Made by a program: the position numbers and the translations under genes
Assembly: GCF_030504625.1 (NCBI RefSeq)
Contig: NZ_JAUKWH010000006.1
Span: 62,001 to 126,000, forward strand
DNA from: Neisseria sp. MVDL19-042950
Lineage (GTDB): Bacteria > Pseudomonadota > Gammaproteobacteria > Burkholderiales > Neisseriaceae
Reading direction: 5' to 3'
DNA: 64,000 nt
Shown here: piece after piece, positions 8,998-18,132 of the stretch
Numbering within the stretch: position 1 is the first letter of the stretch
Layout of the letters: each line of letters opens with the position of its first letter
Notes under the pieces: model-generated
What the model saw: the letters and a program-made list of their open reading frames with translations, nothing else
The model's database searches: none
What the model was told of the DNA's origin: nothing

Positions 8998-9723
8998 ATG
9001 ACCGAAACCGAAAACAACCAGCCGGAAGCACCGGCCACCTCCTCCATGATACCCGGCGGACGACATGACTCGGAGCTTTTCCGCGTTTATTCCCGCATTC
9101 TCGACGGCATTACTGACCATGCGCTGCTGCCGGGCAAAAAACTGACCGAATCCGATTTGTGCCGCCAGATGGTCTGCTCGCGCAACACCGTGCGCGGCGC
9201 GCTTTCATTGCTGGCGCACGATAAAATCGTTGACCTGCTACCCAACCGCGGCGCATTCGTACATGTGCCCGACGCAAAAGAAACCCGCGATGTGTTCGAA
9301 ACGCGGATTGCGCTGGAAGAAACCGTGGTAAACATGCTGCTGGATCAAAACGACGAAAGCCTGTCGAAGCGTTTGCAACCGCTGTATGCCTTGGTGGACG
9401 AGGAAGAAGCGGCTTTCGCGCGCGGCGACCGCGTGAGCTGGAACCGTTTAGCCAATGCGTTTCATATCGAATTGGCACGGTTGCTCGATAACGATGTGCT
9501 GCTGGAAATGATGCATGCCGTGTGCGCGCGTTCGTCGCTGATTATCGCCGTGTTCGACAAACCGAAAGACCGCTTGCGGCATACTTATTGCGAACACCGT
9601 GAAATGCTCGATTTGCTGGCGGAAGGCAAACGCAACCGCGCCTGCAAGGTTATGCGCCGCCATCTGGGGGAATGTCAGGCCCGATTGCTGAGGAAGTTTG
9701 AAGCGGAAAGCACGGAACTTTAA
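8998..9723 (+). CDS. GntR family transcriptional regulator (FCD/FadR-type)
   Basis: DNA-binding regulator of 241 residues. The winged helix lies at about 30-95 (LTESDLCRQMVCSRNTVRGALSLL split as LTESDLCRQM and SRNTVRGALS, then NRGAFVHVP for the wing). A helical FCD effector domain follows, with metal or ligand residues such as HIELARLL and HREMLDLL. Ligand unknown. Start ATG 8998 was chosen because ATGAGAA precedes it; ATG 8986 is in frame but lacks a ribosome site. A TATAAT at about 8889 is a likely -10. Nothing next to it points to the pathway it controls. Confidence 0.88.
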   Translation: MTETENNQPEAPATSSMIPGGRHDSELFRVYSRILDGITDHALLPGKKLTESDLCRQMVCSRNTVRGALSLLAHDKIVDLLPNRGAFVHVPDAKETRDVFETRIALEETVVNMLLDQNDESLSKRLQPLYALVDEEEAAFARGDRVSWNRLANAFHIELARLLDNDVLLEMMHAVCARSSLIIAVFDKPKDRLRHTYCEHREMLDLLAEGKRNRACKVMRRHLGECQARLLRKFEAESTEL

Positions 9724-9741
9724 AGTGGTCGAAATGAGAAG

Positions 9742-9774
9742 GAGGCCGTCTGAAAACACTTTTCAGACGGCCTC
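9742..9774. terminator. DUS inverted-pair hairpin between gntR-type gene and dsbD
   Basis: GAGGCCGTCTGAAAA and its complement with a three-base loop, lying between two convergent genes. Confidence 0.8.
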
Positions 9775-9789
9775 TTCGGTTTGTAGAAA

Positions 9790-11589
9790 TTACTTTTCGT
9801 TTTGTTTGTACCACTCAATAAACGCATCCGGTTTCACAAAGCCCAGCAAGGCTTCGCTGCGGCTGCCGTCGGCACGGACGACAAACACTCCCGGCGGGCC
9901 GAACAAGCCGTATTCTTTCAACAACGCCTGATGGTCGGGCGTGTTGGCGGTAACGTCGATTTGGAAGAAACGATCCATATCCACCGCTTCATGCACCGAA
10001 GGCTGGTTGAGGGTGTAGGCCGCCATTTCTTTGCACGAAATACACCAGTCGGCATAAAAATCAAGCAATACCGGTTTTTGCGGGTTTTGTTCCAAAGCGG
10101 CCTGCATAGCGGCTTTCAACTCCGAAACATCGGTGTAAACATGGCCGTGTGCACTGCTTTCCCCTTCGGCGGCAGGCGGCGTAAGCGTGAGGAAGTGGTG
10201 CAGGGCGGTGGTTTGTTTGTTGGCGCTTTGGTAAGCAAACCATGATCCGCCGGCAAGCAGCACCACGCCTAAAACCAAGCTCGCGCTTTTCAGACGGCCT
10301 GGCTGTTTTCTGGAGCCGGCCAACAACAGTCCGGCGGGAATGATCAGCAGCAAAGTGTACAGGGTGATCACCAAAAGATAGGGCAGATAAGGCGTGGCCA
10401 GATAAACGGCAACGGCAAGCAGGATAAAGCCGAAAGCGTATTTGATGCCGTCCATCCAAGTGCCTGCGCGGGGCAGAATATGGCCGCCGAAGGTACCGAT
10501 GGCAATCAGTGGAACGCCGGTGCCGAGCGCCAGCGTGTATAAAGCCAAGGCGCCCAATGCGGCATCACCGGTTTGGCCGATATAGCCAAGGGCAAAGGCC
10601 AGCGGCGGAGCCACGCAGGGGCCGACAATCAGGGCCGACAGCATGCCCATCACGAATACGGAAACGATTTTGCCGCCGCTTAATTTATTACTCTGGTTTT
10701 GGAAATAGCCTTGTACGGAAGCAGGCAGTTGGAGGGTAAACACGCCAAACATCGACAAAGCCAGCAACACCATCACGGCCGCCGCCGCCAGCACCACCCA
10801 CGGTTGTTGCAGCCACACGGTAAGCAGCGCACCGGTTAAGCCCGCAACCACGCCGACCATGGTGTAAGTGAGCGCCAAGCCCTGCACGTAAACCATGGAA
10901 AGGGCGAAAGCACGGCCTTTGGACGCGTTTTTATCACCTACCACGATGCTCGATACGATCGGCAGCAGCGGATACATACAGGCGGTAAAGCTCAAGCCCA
11001 GCCCGGCGAGAAAAAACGCCAATAAATTGGCGTTTAGCGTATCCCATGAAAGTTTGAACCGACTGCTGTCCAAGCCTTTGGCGGGAGCGGGCGACGAACC
11101 CGATGCCGCCGGAGCGGATTGCAGGAAGCGGTCTTTGCCGTTTGCCGGTGCTTCGGCCTGAGGCTGGTAAAGCCCGTTGTGGGTAATGTCGAAAGTGGTT
11201 TCGGTGGGCGGATAGCATACACCGGCTTCGGCACAGCCTTGATATTGCAGCGTCAATTGGTATTTTTGCGGTTTTTTCGCATATGGCCAGTTGATTTGCG
11301 CGGCATGGTGGTACACGGTTTGTTTGCCGAAGAATTCATCTTCTTTTTCTTCGCCTTTACTGTATTGAGGCGCGGCCAGCAGGCCTGAGGGATTGGTGTC
11401 GGCAAGGATTTTCGCCTGATAGAGATAATAACCGTCGGCAATCGCAAACTGCACGTTGATCCCTTGGTCGGTTACGTTGACCTGCGGCATGAAGGCCTGC
11501 TCGGGCGGCAGCAGTTTGGAAGCGTCCACCGCATGTGCGCCGGTGAGGAAAACAAAAAAGGTAGTGAAGAAATAAAGTAGTTTTTTCAT
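9790..11589 (-). CDS. dsbD: Thiol:disulfide interchange protein DsbD
   Basis: Carries electrons from cytoplasmic thioredoxin across the inner membrane to periplasmic oxidoreductases. The 599 residues have the three expected parts: a signal peptide (MKKLLYFFTTFFVFLTGAHA) and N-terminal domain with GCAEAGVCYPP; an eight-helix membrane domain with redox cysteines in FTACMYPLLP and VGPCVAPP; and a C-terminal thioredoxin-like domain with WCISC. The start is placed at MKKLLYFF (11,589) because the upstream in-frame extension has no signal-like character. Full length and all six key cysteines are present. In Neisseria this gene is considered essential. Confidence 0.96.
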   Translation of the reverse strand: MKKLLYFFTTFFVFLTGAHAVDASKLLPPEQAFMPQVNVTDQGINVQFAIADGYYLYQAKILADTNPSGLLAAPQYSKGEEKEDEFFGKQTVYHHAAQINWPYAKKPQKYQLTLQYQGCAEAGVCYPPTETTFDITHNGLYQPQAEAPANGKDRFLQSAPAASGSSPAPAKGLDSSRFKLSWDTLNANLLAFFLAGLGLSFTACMYPLLPIVSSIVVGDKNASKGRAFALSMVYVQGLALTYTMVGVVAGLTGALLTVWLQQPWVVLAAAAVMVLLALSMFGVFTLQLPASVQGYFQNQSNKLSGGKIVSVFVMGMLSALIVGPCVAPPLAFALGYIGQTGDAALGALALYTLALGTGVPLIAIGTFGGHILPRAGTWMDGIKYAFGFILLAVAVYLATPYLPYLLVITLYTLLLIIPAGLLLAGSRKQPGRLKSASLVLGVVLLAGGSWFAYQSANKQTTALHHFLTLTPPAAEGESSAHGHVYTDVSELKAAMQAALEQNPQKPVLLDFYADWCISCKEMAAYTLNQPSVHEAVDMDRFFQIDVTANTPDHQALLKEYGLFGPPGVFVVRADGSRSEALLGFVKPDAFIEWYKQNEK

Positions 11590-11775
11590 GGCATTGCTCG
11601 TTTCAGACGGCCTGAAAGTATGAATAGTTGAAGTAAGATAAAAAAACGAAATATCCGGCTGTCGGGGCGGGCGGTTTTGCAATCTATCAATCATGTTTCT
11701 AGACGGAAAGCGCAAAGTATTCTGACATGACGGGTTGTAAAGTTATGTTTTTATAAAGACCGTAAAATGAAGGAG

Positions 11776-11817
11776 AGGCCGTCTGAAAAAACGGATGCCA
11801 TGTTTTTCAGACGGCCT
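11776..11817 (-). terminator. DUS inverted-pair hairpin after folE2
   Basis: AGGCCGTCTGAAAAA and TTTTTCAGACGGCCT just beyond the folE2 stop codon on the minus strand. Confidence 0.75.
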
Positions 11818-11830
11818 TCCCACCCCCAAT

Positions 11831-12604
11831 TTAAGGGTAGGAAATGTAAGCGTAGGCCGAATGGTTGTGAATGGATTCGAAATTTTCACTTTCCACTACA
11901 AAGCCGCACACGCGGCTGTCGGCGATGAGGCGGGTGGCGACATCACGCACTATGTCTTCCACGAATTTCGGATTTTCATACGCTTTTTCGGTAACGTATT
12001 TTTCGTCGGGGCGTTTGAGAAGGCCGTAGAGTTGGCAGGAAGCCTGAGATTCCACGCAATCGATCACTTCTTCGATGCCGACTTCGCTGCCGCAGGTGAT
12101 GGTTACGGTAACGTGCGAGCGCTGGTTGTGCGCGCCGTATTGGGAAATTTCTTTGGAACACGGGCACAGGCTGGTTACCGGCACCAATACTTTCAGCGTG
12201 TGGCTGTATACGCCGTTTTTGATTTCGCCGGTGAGGGTAACTTCGTAATCCAACAGCGATTGGATGCCCGACACGGGGGCGGCTTTTTTGCGGAAGAATG
12301 GAAATGATACGCTGATTTTGCCCGAATGCGAATCGAGTAATGCCACCATCTCTTCGGTAAGCGTTTTCAAACGGTTGAAACACAAGGCTTCGGTTTGGCG
12401 TTCCATCAGCGCCACGAAACGCGACATGTGCGTGCCTTTTTGGTCGGCAGGCAGGAAAACGGTCATGGTCAGGCGGGCGACCGTGTTTTGCGAACCCTCG
12501 GCGGTGTTGAGCGTGATGGGGAAGCGTAAATCTTTTATGCCGACTTGGTTAATCGGCAGATTGCGTAAATCGGGGCTGGATTGCACGTCTGCAATGGCGT
12601 TCAT
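11831..12604 (-). CDS. folE2: GTP cyclohydrolase FolE2 (type IB)
   Basis: Makes dihydroneopterin triphosphate from GTP, the first step of folate synthesis. The 257-residue protein has the type IB (COG1469) fold: [12 protein letters not shown] near residue 20, [15 protein letters not shown], and the metal-site cysteine and histidine region [14 protein letters not shown] followed by NQRSHVTVT. Type IB enzymes can use metals other than zinc. There is no folE (IA) in this window. The gene stands alone, and I saw no convincing Zur palindrome in the 260 bases upstream. Confidence 0.95.
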   Translation of the reverse strand: MNAIADVQSSPDLRNLPINQVGIKDLRFPITLNTAEGSQNTVARLTMTVFLPADQKGTHMSRFVALMERQTEALCFNRLKTLTEEMVALLDSHSGKISVSFPFFRKKAAPVSGIQSLLDYEVTLTGEIKNGVYSHTLKVLVPVTSLCPCSKEISQYGAHNQRSHVTVTITCGSEVGIEEVIDCVESQASCQLYGLLKRPDEKYVTEKAYENPKFVEDIVRDVATRLIADSRVCGFVVESENFESIHNHSAYAYISYP

Positions 12605-12807
12605 GCGGCGGATTTCCTTAGAATAAAACGGGCGGATGCCCTATGTGTGTGCTGCGGTGTGAAAAAACAAGGCCGAAGCCAGTATCGGGCCGTCTGAAAC
12701 CGGTTCCGTATTTTAAGACGGCCTGTTTTATCTTTATCGTTGCCAAACAAGGCTTGGTTGCTTTTTAGAAGCGGAATTATATCACTCGAAACCGCGGTCG
12801 GCATTGA

Positions 12808-12856
12808 TTGTTTCTATTTTTTAGATAGTGATAAAATACTGTTTTATTTATCTAAA
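12808..12856 (+). promoter_or_regulatory. Promoter with overlapping palindrome before the Cys/Met enzyme gene
   Basis: TTGTTT (12,808-12,813) and TAAAAT (12,832-12,837) are 18 bases apart and form a plausible promoter. Over the -10 lies an interrupted palindrome: TTTAGATAGTGATAAAA against TTTTATTTATCTAAA (12,820-12,856). It looks like a repressor operator. The GATAGTGATAA half resembles a Fur-type site, but the regulator is not known. Confidence 0.5.
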
Positions 12857-12867
12857 GGTCGAACGCT

Positions 12868-14022
12868 ATGGAATTTGCCACCCAAACCATCCACTCCGCT
12901 TACGACTGCGACGAACACAACCGCGCCATCATGCCGCCGATTTATCAGAACAGCATGTTTGCCATGCACGAAATCGGTGAAAATGCGCCTTACAAATATT
13001 CGCGCCTCAACAACCCCACCCGCAAAGTATTGGAAGACACGGTTGCCGAGCTGGAAAACGGTACGGCGGGTTTTGCATTTGCCAGCGGTATGGCCGGTAT
13101 CGATGCCGTGTGGCGCACGTTTTTACGCCCGGGCGACACCATCGTGGCGGTGGCCGATATCTACGGCGGGGCCTATGATTTGCTGATGGACGTATACGCG
13201 CATTGGGGTGTGAACGTGGTGTTTGCCGATTTGACCGATGCCGCCAATCTCGACGCTATTCTCGCCGGCGGAAAAGTGAAAATGCTGTGGCTGGAAACCC
13301 CTTCGAACCCGCTTCTGCGTTTGGTCGACATCAAAACGCTGGCCGCCAAAGCCAAAGCGGCGGGCGCATTGGTGGGGGTGGACAACACTTTTGCCACGCC
13401 GTATCTGCAAAACCCGCTCGATATGGGCTGCGACATCGTGTTCCATTCCGCTACCAAATACCTATGCGGCCATTCCGACGTGTTGATGGGGGTGGTGGCG
13501 GTAAAAGATGCGAAACTCGCCAAACCGTTGCGCAATATGATGACGAACACCGGAGCCGTGGCCGGTCCGATGGATTGCGCATTGGTGCTGCGGGGCATCA
13601 AAACGCTGGTGGTGCGGATGAAGCAGCATCTTGAAAACGCCGCCGAACTCGCCCGCCGCTTGGAAACGCATCCCGCCGTTGCCAAAGTGTTTTACCCGGG
13701 CTTGCCGTCGCATGAGCATCACGAATTGGCAAAATGGCAGATGCGCGGTTTCGGCGGCGTGGTATCGGTTTATCTGAAAAACGATACCCAAGCTGCGGCC
13801 AACAGCGTGATTAAAAACATGAAACTCGTCAAAATGGCTTCCAGTCTCGGCGGCGTGGAAAGTTTGGTGAACCACAGCTACTCCCAATCGCACAGCGGTA
13901 TGCCGCCCGAATTGAAAGCAGGCTTGGGCATCAAAGAAGGTTTGTTGCGTTTTTCCGCCGGCATCGAAGACATCAACGATATTTGGAACGATATTTCCAA
14001 TGCGTTGGATACCACGTTGTAA
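12868..14022 (+). CDS. PLP-dependent cystathionine gamma-synthase/beta-lyase family enzyme
   Basis: Trans-sulfuration enzyme of methionine or cysteine metabolism. The 384 residues form one PLP fold type I unit. The Schiff-base lysine is K197 in SATKYLCGHSDV; YSRLNNPT (about 44-51) and SGMAG (about 73-77) contribute to cofactor and substrate binding, and SLGGVESL with SAGIED near the end is the C-terminal signature. Sequence alone does not separate cystathionine beta-lyase (MetC) from gamma-synthase (MetB). A promoter and palindrome overlap just upstream suggest repression by a nutrient signal. DUS copies follow the stop codon. Confidence 0.9.
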   Translation: MEFATQTIHSAYDCDEHNRAIMPPIYQNSMFAMHEIGENAPYKYSRLNNPTRKVLEDTVAELENGTAGFAFASGMAGIDAVWRTFLRPGDTIVAVADIYGGAYDLLMDVYAHWGVNVVFADLTDAANLDAILAGGKVKMLWLETPSNPLLRLVDIKTLAAKAKAAGALVGVDNTFATPYLQNPLDMGCDIVFHSATKYLCGHSDVLMGVVAVKDAKLAKPLRNMMTNTGAVAGPMDCALVLRGIKTLVVRMKQHLENAAELARRLETHPAVAKVFYPGLPSHEHHELAKWQMRGFGGVVSVYLKNDTQAAANSVIKNMKLVKMASSLGGVESLVNHSYSQSHSGMPPELKAGLGIKEGLLRFSAGIEDINDIWNDISNALDTTL

Positions 14023-14034
14023 TGCTGCCGCAAA

Positions 14035-14093
14035 AGGCCGTCTGAAAAGCTCCGGCCGTGCCAAACTTTATCCCGTCCGTTTTCAGACGGCCT
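14035..14093 (+). terminator. DUS inverted-pair hairpin after the cystathionine enzyme gene
   Basis: AGGCCGTCTGAAAA and its complement with a 31-base loop. A further single AG-DUS follows at 14,117-14,128. Confidence 0.65.
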
Positions 14094-14163
14094 TCCGAAG
14101 CAAGGTTTGAACCGAGAGGCCGTCTGAAAGCCGTTTGATAAAACTTTCCGCAAAGGGAACACC

Positions 14164-14784
14164 ATGTTCACTCCGGCAAGCTGTGATTTATTCAACCGGC
14201 CGTTTTTCCAATTCGCACAACTCAAAAAATACCAGCCCGAAGCCATTCCCCAAATCAAAGCCGACTACAAAACCGCATGGCAGATTTGGCAGGACACTAT
14301 TCTGCAAACGGCCGAAAAATTGGGCGAACCGTTCGCTCCGCCGCATATCGAACGCTGGTGCAACGGTTGGCAGGTGCGCGCCCACTTTTTCGCCTATTTC
14401 AAATACGCCGCCTATCAAGATTCGGCAGCCATTTTGTCGGTGCTGCTCAACCGCCGCCGGTTGACCGTGAGTTTGGATTGGCATTGCTACAAAGCGGGAA
14501 AATCGCCGATTACCCTTGCCCACTATAATCAATGGCCGGATGGGCTTGACCTTGAAACCTTCGGCGGTTTCGATGTTTGGCATGGAAGCGAGAGCGAGTA
14601 CGCCGACTATCCGACCGTGGCGCGGCAGGCGGGGCAGGGGTTTGCCTTGCAGTCGGACGAAGATTTTTTCTGTATCGGCAAGCATATCGAACGGGACGAT
14701 TTGGGAAAGGCGGACAGCGCGGAATGGATTGCGCAAACGATTAGGGCGTTGCAGCCGCTGTATGAGGCTTGCCATAAACCGTAA
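14164..14784 (+). CDS. HI_0552 family protein of unknown function
   Basis: A 206-residue soluble protein that I recognise as the family of Haemophilus HI_0552: FNRPFFQFAQLKKYQP at the N-terminus, WCNGWQVRAHFFAYFKYA and LLNRRRLTVSLDWHCYK in the middle. Some databases have called the family a bacterial glucose-6-phosphate dehydrogenase, but no nucleotide-binding motif is visible, so I would not use that name. Tryptophans and aromatic residues are unusually common. It has its own DUS hairpin terminator and no operon partner. Function unknown. Confidence 0.8.
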   Translation: MFTPASCDLFNRPFFQFAQLKKYQPEAIPQIKADYKTAWQIWQDTILQTAEKLGEPFAPPHIERWCNGWQVRAHFFAYFKYAAYQDSAAILSVLLNRRRLTVSLDWHCYKAGKSPITLAHYNQWPDGLDLETFGGFDVWHGSESEYADYPTVARQAGQGFALQSDEDFFCIGKHIERDDLGKADSAEWIAQTIRALQPLYEACHKP

Positions 14785-14790
14785 ATAGTC

Positions 14791-14826
14791 AAAAGGCCGT
14801 CTGAAAACATTTTCAGACGGCCTTTT
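14791..14826 (+). terminator. DUS inverted-pair hairpin after the HI_0552-family gene
   Basis: AAAAGGCCGTCTGAAAA and TTTTCAGACGGCCTTTT, almost no loop, with a T run. Confidence 0.85.
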
Positions 14827-14913
14827 CAATCAGATTGAAATAGCCGGTTTGTCCACAGACGGAAGGCGGAATCCGATTGAAACGTTGCACCGCTTCCCGG
14901 GCGTTCGGTGCGG

Positions 14914-16242
14914 TTACGCGCCCGCCGCCGTCATGCCGCCGATCAGAACCGAACCGATTTTATTCGGCGAGCGTTTTAACGCATCGTCGGCAACGCCGAT
15001 GATGTTCAGATACATATCCTGCAAACGTCCTGCAATGGTGATTTCTTGCACGGGATAGGCAATCACGCCGTTTTCCACCCAGAAGCCCGCCGCGCCGCGC
15101 GAATAATCGCCGGTAAGCGTATTGACCCCTTGCCCCATCAGTTCGGTAACGAGCAGGCCGGTGCCCATTTCTTTGAGCAAATCGGCTTGGGTGGTATGGG
15201 TGCTGCTCAAATACAGATTATGCGCACCGCCCGCGTTGGCAGTGGTTTGCATGCCGAGTTTGCGTGCGCTGTAACTGCTTAAAAAATAACCTTGCACGAT
15301 GCCGTTTTCAATCACGAAGCGCGGTCGAGTAGCCACGCCTTCGCCGTCGAAATAAGTGCTGCCGAACGCGCGCGGAATATGCGGTTCTTCGCGCAGGTTG
15401 ATGAAGGTTGGCAGAATTTGTTTGCCGAGGCTGTCGATGAGGAAGCTGCTTTGGCGGTAGAGTGCGCCGCCGCTCAAGCCGCCGATAAGGTGTCCGATCA
15501 AGCCGCCGGAAACGCCGGTGTCAAACAACACGGGATAGCTGCCGGTAGGGATGCTGCGGCCTCCCAAACGGCGCACGGTACGTTCGGCGGCGGTGCGGCC
15601 GATACTTTCGGGCGATTCCAAATCGAGATGGCGGCAAGAGGTGTCGTACCAATAATCGCGCTGCATGCCGTCTGAATCGGCGGCGACCACACTGCACGAA
15701 ATGCTGTGGCGCGTGCCTTGCTGGTGGGCGGAAAAGCCGTGCGAATTGCCGTAAACATATTGGTAATGCCCGGTTTGTACGCCTGCGCCGTCGGAATTGG
15801 TGATGCGGTTGTCGGTATCCAGCGCGGCCTGTTCGCATTGCTTGGCAAGGGCGACGGCAGCCTCGGCGGATAAATCCCATTCGTGGTATTTGTCTAAATC
15901 GCCGATTTCACGAGCCATTAAATCGGCATCGGCTAAGCCCGCGCAATCGTCTTCGGCGGTGTATTTGGCAATATCGACGGCAGCCTGCACAGTGTCGCGC
16001 AAGGCTTGCGGCGAGAAGTCGGCGGTGCTGGCGCGGCCTTTGCGCCGGCCGACGTATACGGTGATATCGAGCGATTTGTCCTGCTGGTATTCGATTTGTT
16101 CGATTTCGTTCAGGCGCACATTAACGCTTTGGCCGAGCGATTCGCTCAAATCCGCTTCGGCGGCCGTGGCACCGCTTTGCTTGGCCAAGGCCAACACCTG
16201 ATCGCAGAGTTGCAGGAGTTCGTTTTTACTGTGATTGAACAT
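14914..16242 (-). CDS. pmbA: Metalloprotease PmbA/TldE
   Basis: The non-catalytic or partner subunit of the TldD/TldE protease, which processes small peptides such as antitoxins and modified microcins. The 442-residue length is standard. Seen are the N-terminal region with QSVNVRLNEIEQIEYQQDK, DYWYDTSCRHL in the middle, LFDTGVSGGLIGHL, and the C-terminal GDYSRGAAGFWVENG signature shared by TldD and TldE. I start at MFNHSKNELL (16,242); a TTG or ATG further upstream is not supported by a ribosome site. The partner TldD is not in this window. Confidence 0.93.
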   Translation of the reverse strand: MFNHSKNELLQLCDQVLALAKQSGATAAEADLSESLGQSVNVRLNEIEQIEYQQDKSLDITVYVGRRKGRASTADFSPQALRDTVQAAVDIAKYTAEDDCAGLADADLMAREIGDLDKYHEWDLSAEAAVALAKQCEQAALDTDNRITNSDGAGVQTGHYQYVYGNSHGFSAHQQGTRHSISCSVVAADSDGMQRDYWYDTSCRHLDLESPESIGRTAAERTVRRLGGRSIPTGSYPVLFDTGVSGGLIGHLIGGLSGGALYRQSSFLIDSLGKQILPTFINLREEPHIPRAFGSTYFDGEGVATRPRFVIENGIVQGYFLSSYSARKLGMQTTANAGGAHNLYLSSTHTTQADLLKEMGTGLLVTELMGQGVNTLTGDYSRGAAGFWVENGVIAYPVQEITIAGRLQDMYLNIIGVADDALKRSPNKIGSVLIGGMTAAGA

Positions 16243-16373
16243 GATTTTTGTCGTCAATGAGGGTTGCACGGTATTTTAACTGCTTTCAGACGGCCTCGGT
16301 AAAAATATAGCGGCGGCAAAGACAAGGCGGGCGGCTGTGTTAAAATGCGGCAACCTGATAAAGAGACAAGAAA

Positions 16374-16910
16374 ATGAGCAATAACGAACAAGAATGGGTA
16401 AGCAAAACCCAGATGAAAAAACAGATGGACAGCCTGCAAGATTTGGGCATGGAGCTGACCAAACTTTCTCCCGACACCTTAAAAAAAATCGGCTTGCCCG
16501 AAGATTTGCACGAAGCGGTACTGGCGTATAAAAAAATAACTTCCAACGGCGCTTTGAAACGGCAGGCGCAATACATCGGCCGTCTGATGCGCGATACCGA
16601 CCCCGAGCCGATCGAACGCTACCTTGCCAAACTGCGTGGCGACAATGCCGCCCACAACGCCTTTTTGCAGCGGGTGGAACAAGCGCGCGACCGCCTGATA
16701 GCGGGCGACGATGCGCTCACGGCGTTTATTGCCGAATACCCGAATGCCGATGCGGGTAAATTGCGCACTTTAATCCGCAACACGCGCAAAGAGCAGGAGC
16801 TGAACAAACCGCCGAAAAATTTCCGCGCTTTGTTTCAAGAAATCAAAGCCGTGATGGACGGCGGCCATGCCGCCGCAGACGAAGGGGCGGAAGAAGAAAC
16901 CTTCGAGTAA
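16374..16910 (+). CDS. darP: Dual-action ribosomal maturation protein DarP (YjgA/DUF615)
   Basis: Helps late maturation of the 50S subunit. The 178-residue protein is highly charged and helical, as in the family: WVSKTQMKKQMDSLQDLG at the start, then ALKRQAQYIGRLMRD and FIAEYPNADAGKLRTLIR split as AEYPNADAGKLR. Divergent from pmbA, the pairing commonly seen in beta- and gammaproteobacteria. A Shine-Dalgarno AAGAGACAAG precedes ATG 16,374. Confident family call. Confidence 0.94.
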   Translation: MSNNEQEWVSKTQMKKQMDSLQDLGMELTKLSPDTLKKIGLPEDLHEAVLAYKKITSNGALKRQAQYIGRLMRDTDPEPIERYLAKLRGDNAAHNAFLQRVEQARDRLIAGDDALTAFIAEYPNADAGKLRTLIRNTRKEQELNKPPKNFRALFQEIKAVMDGGHAAADEGAEEETFE

Positions 16911-16930
16911 CGGATATATCGGTGGACATG

Positions 16931-16960
16931 AGGCCGTCTGAACAGTGTTTCGGACGGCCT
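16931..16960 (+). terminator. Imperfect DUS hairpin after darP
   Basis: AGGCCGTCTGAA with TTCGGACGGCCT, one mismatch (G for A) in the second copy, which would weaken it as uptake signal but keep the stem. Confidence 0.65.
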
Positions 16961-17034
16961 TTGCGCATTCATACGCATGGCGGTGGAAAATCCGCTAAAA
17001 TATCACGCTTTACTTTTTCAGACGGCCTCGAGTT

Positions 17035-18108
17035 ATGTTGGTATTGGGAATCGAATCTTCTTGCGACGAAACCGGTGTGGCGCTTTACGACACCGAACGC
17101 GGTTTGCTGGCGCATCAGTTGCACACGCAAATGGCGATGCACGCCGAATACGGCGGTGTGGTGCCGGAGCTGGCGAGCCGCGACCATATCCGCAGGCTGG
17201 TGCCGCTGACGCAGGGTTGTTTGGAAGAGGCAGGGGCAGGGTATGCCGATATTGATGCGGTGGCGTTCACGCAAGGCCCGGGATTGGGCGGCGCGCTGCT
17301 GGCCGGTTCCAGCTATGCCAATGCTTTGGCTTTTGCGCTCGGCAAGCCCGTGATTCCCGTCCACCATCTTGAGGGGCATCTGCTCTCGCCGCTGCTGGCC
17401 GATGAAAAACCCGAGTTTCCTTTTGTGGCTTTGCTGGTGTCGGGCGGGCATTCGCAGTTTATGGCGGTGCGCGGCATCGGCGATTACACGCTTTTGGGCG
17501 AAAGCGTGGACGATGCCGCCGGAGAAGCGTTTGATAAAACCGCCAAACTGCTCGGCCTGCCGTATCCGGGTGGTGCCAAGCTCTCCCAACTTGCCAAACT
17601 CGGTTCGCCCGACGCATTCGGTTTCCCGCGCCCGATGCTGCATTCCGACGATTTGCAGATGAGCTTTTCCGGCCTGAAAACCGCCGTGCTGACTGCCGTG
17701 CAGAAAGTGCGGGCGGAGAACGACGGCGAAATTCCCGAACAAACCCGCAACGATATCTGCCGTGCGTTTCAAGATGCAGTGGTGGACGTGTTGGCGGCCA
17801 AAGCGCACAAGGCTCTGCTGGATACCGGTTTCCGCACTTTGGTGGTGGCCGGAGGCGTGGGGGCGAACTGGAAACTGCGCGAAACCTTAGGCCGTCTGAA
17901 AATACAGCCACCTTACGTCAAAGGCCGCCCGAAACCGCCCGCTGAAGCCGTAAAGGTTTACTTCCCGCCGATGGAGTATTGCACCGACAACGGCGCGATG
18001 ATTGCTTTTGCCGGCGCGATGCGTTTGCAGCAGGCGCAACCTTCGGGCGGATTTAATGTGAAACCGCGCTGGCCGTTGACGGATATTGTGAAACAGCCTT
18101 CCCAATAA
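17035..18108 (+). CDS. tsaD: tRNA N6-adenosine threonylcarbamoyltransferase TsaD
   Basis: Transfers threonylcarbamoyl to A37 of tRNAs that read ANN codons, with TsaB, TsaE and TsaC. The 357-residue protein begins [19 protein letters not shown], the ASKHA phosphate loop. The iron-binding histidines are in VHHLEGH (about residues 110-116). LVSGGHSQ and GGVGAN are further nucleotide-fold signatures, and the late DNGAMIAF carries the metal-binding aspartate. Full length. An AG-DUS copy directly precedes the start, another is in the coding sequence near 17,890. Confidence 0.97.
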   Translation: MLVLGIESSCDETGVALYDTERGLLAHQLHTQMAMHAEYGGVVPELASRDHIRRLVPLTQGCLEEAGAGYADIDAVAFTQGPGLGGALLAGSSYANALAFALGKPVIPVHHLEGHLLSPLLADEKPEFPFVALLVSGGHSQFMAVRGIGDYTLLGESVDDAAGEAFDKTAKLLGLPYPGGAKLSQLAKLGSPDAFGFPRPMLHSDDLQMSFSGLKTAVLTAVQKVRAENDGEIPEQTRNDICRAFQDAVVDVLAAKAHKALLDTGFRTLVVAGGVGANWKLRETLGRLKIQPPYVKGRPKPPAEAVKVYFPPMEYCTDNGAMIAFAGAMRLQQAQPSGGFNVKPRWPLTDIVKQPSQ

Positions 18109-18132
18109 CCCTTCCTTCCCACCGCAAAGCCC

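Noticed and set aside
12605-12867. Zur-type operator for folE2
   Set aside because: No palindrome of the GTTATA-type lies near the folE2 start; the only palindrome belongs to the rightward gene's promoter.
14164-14784. Glucose-6-phosphate dehydrogenase, as the family is sometimes labelled
   Set aside because: The 206-residue protein has no nucleotide-binding fold signature and is far too short for that enzyme.
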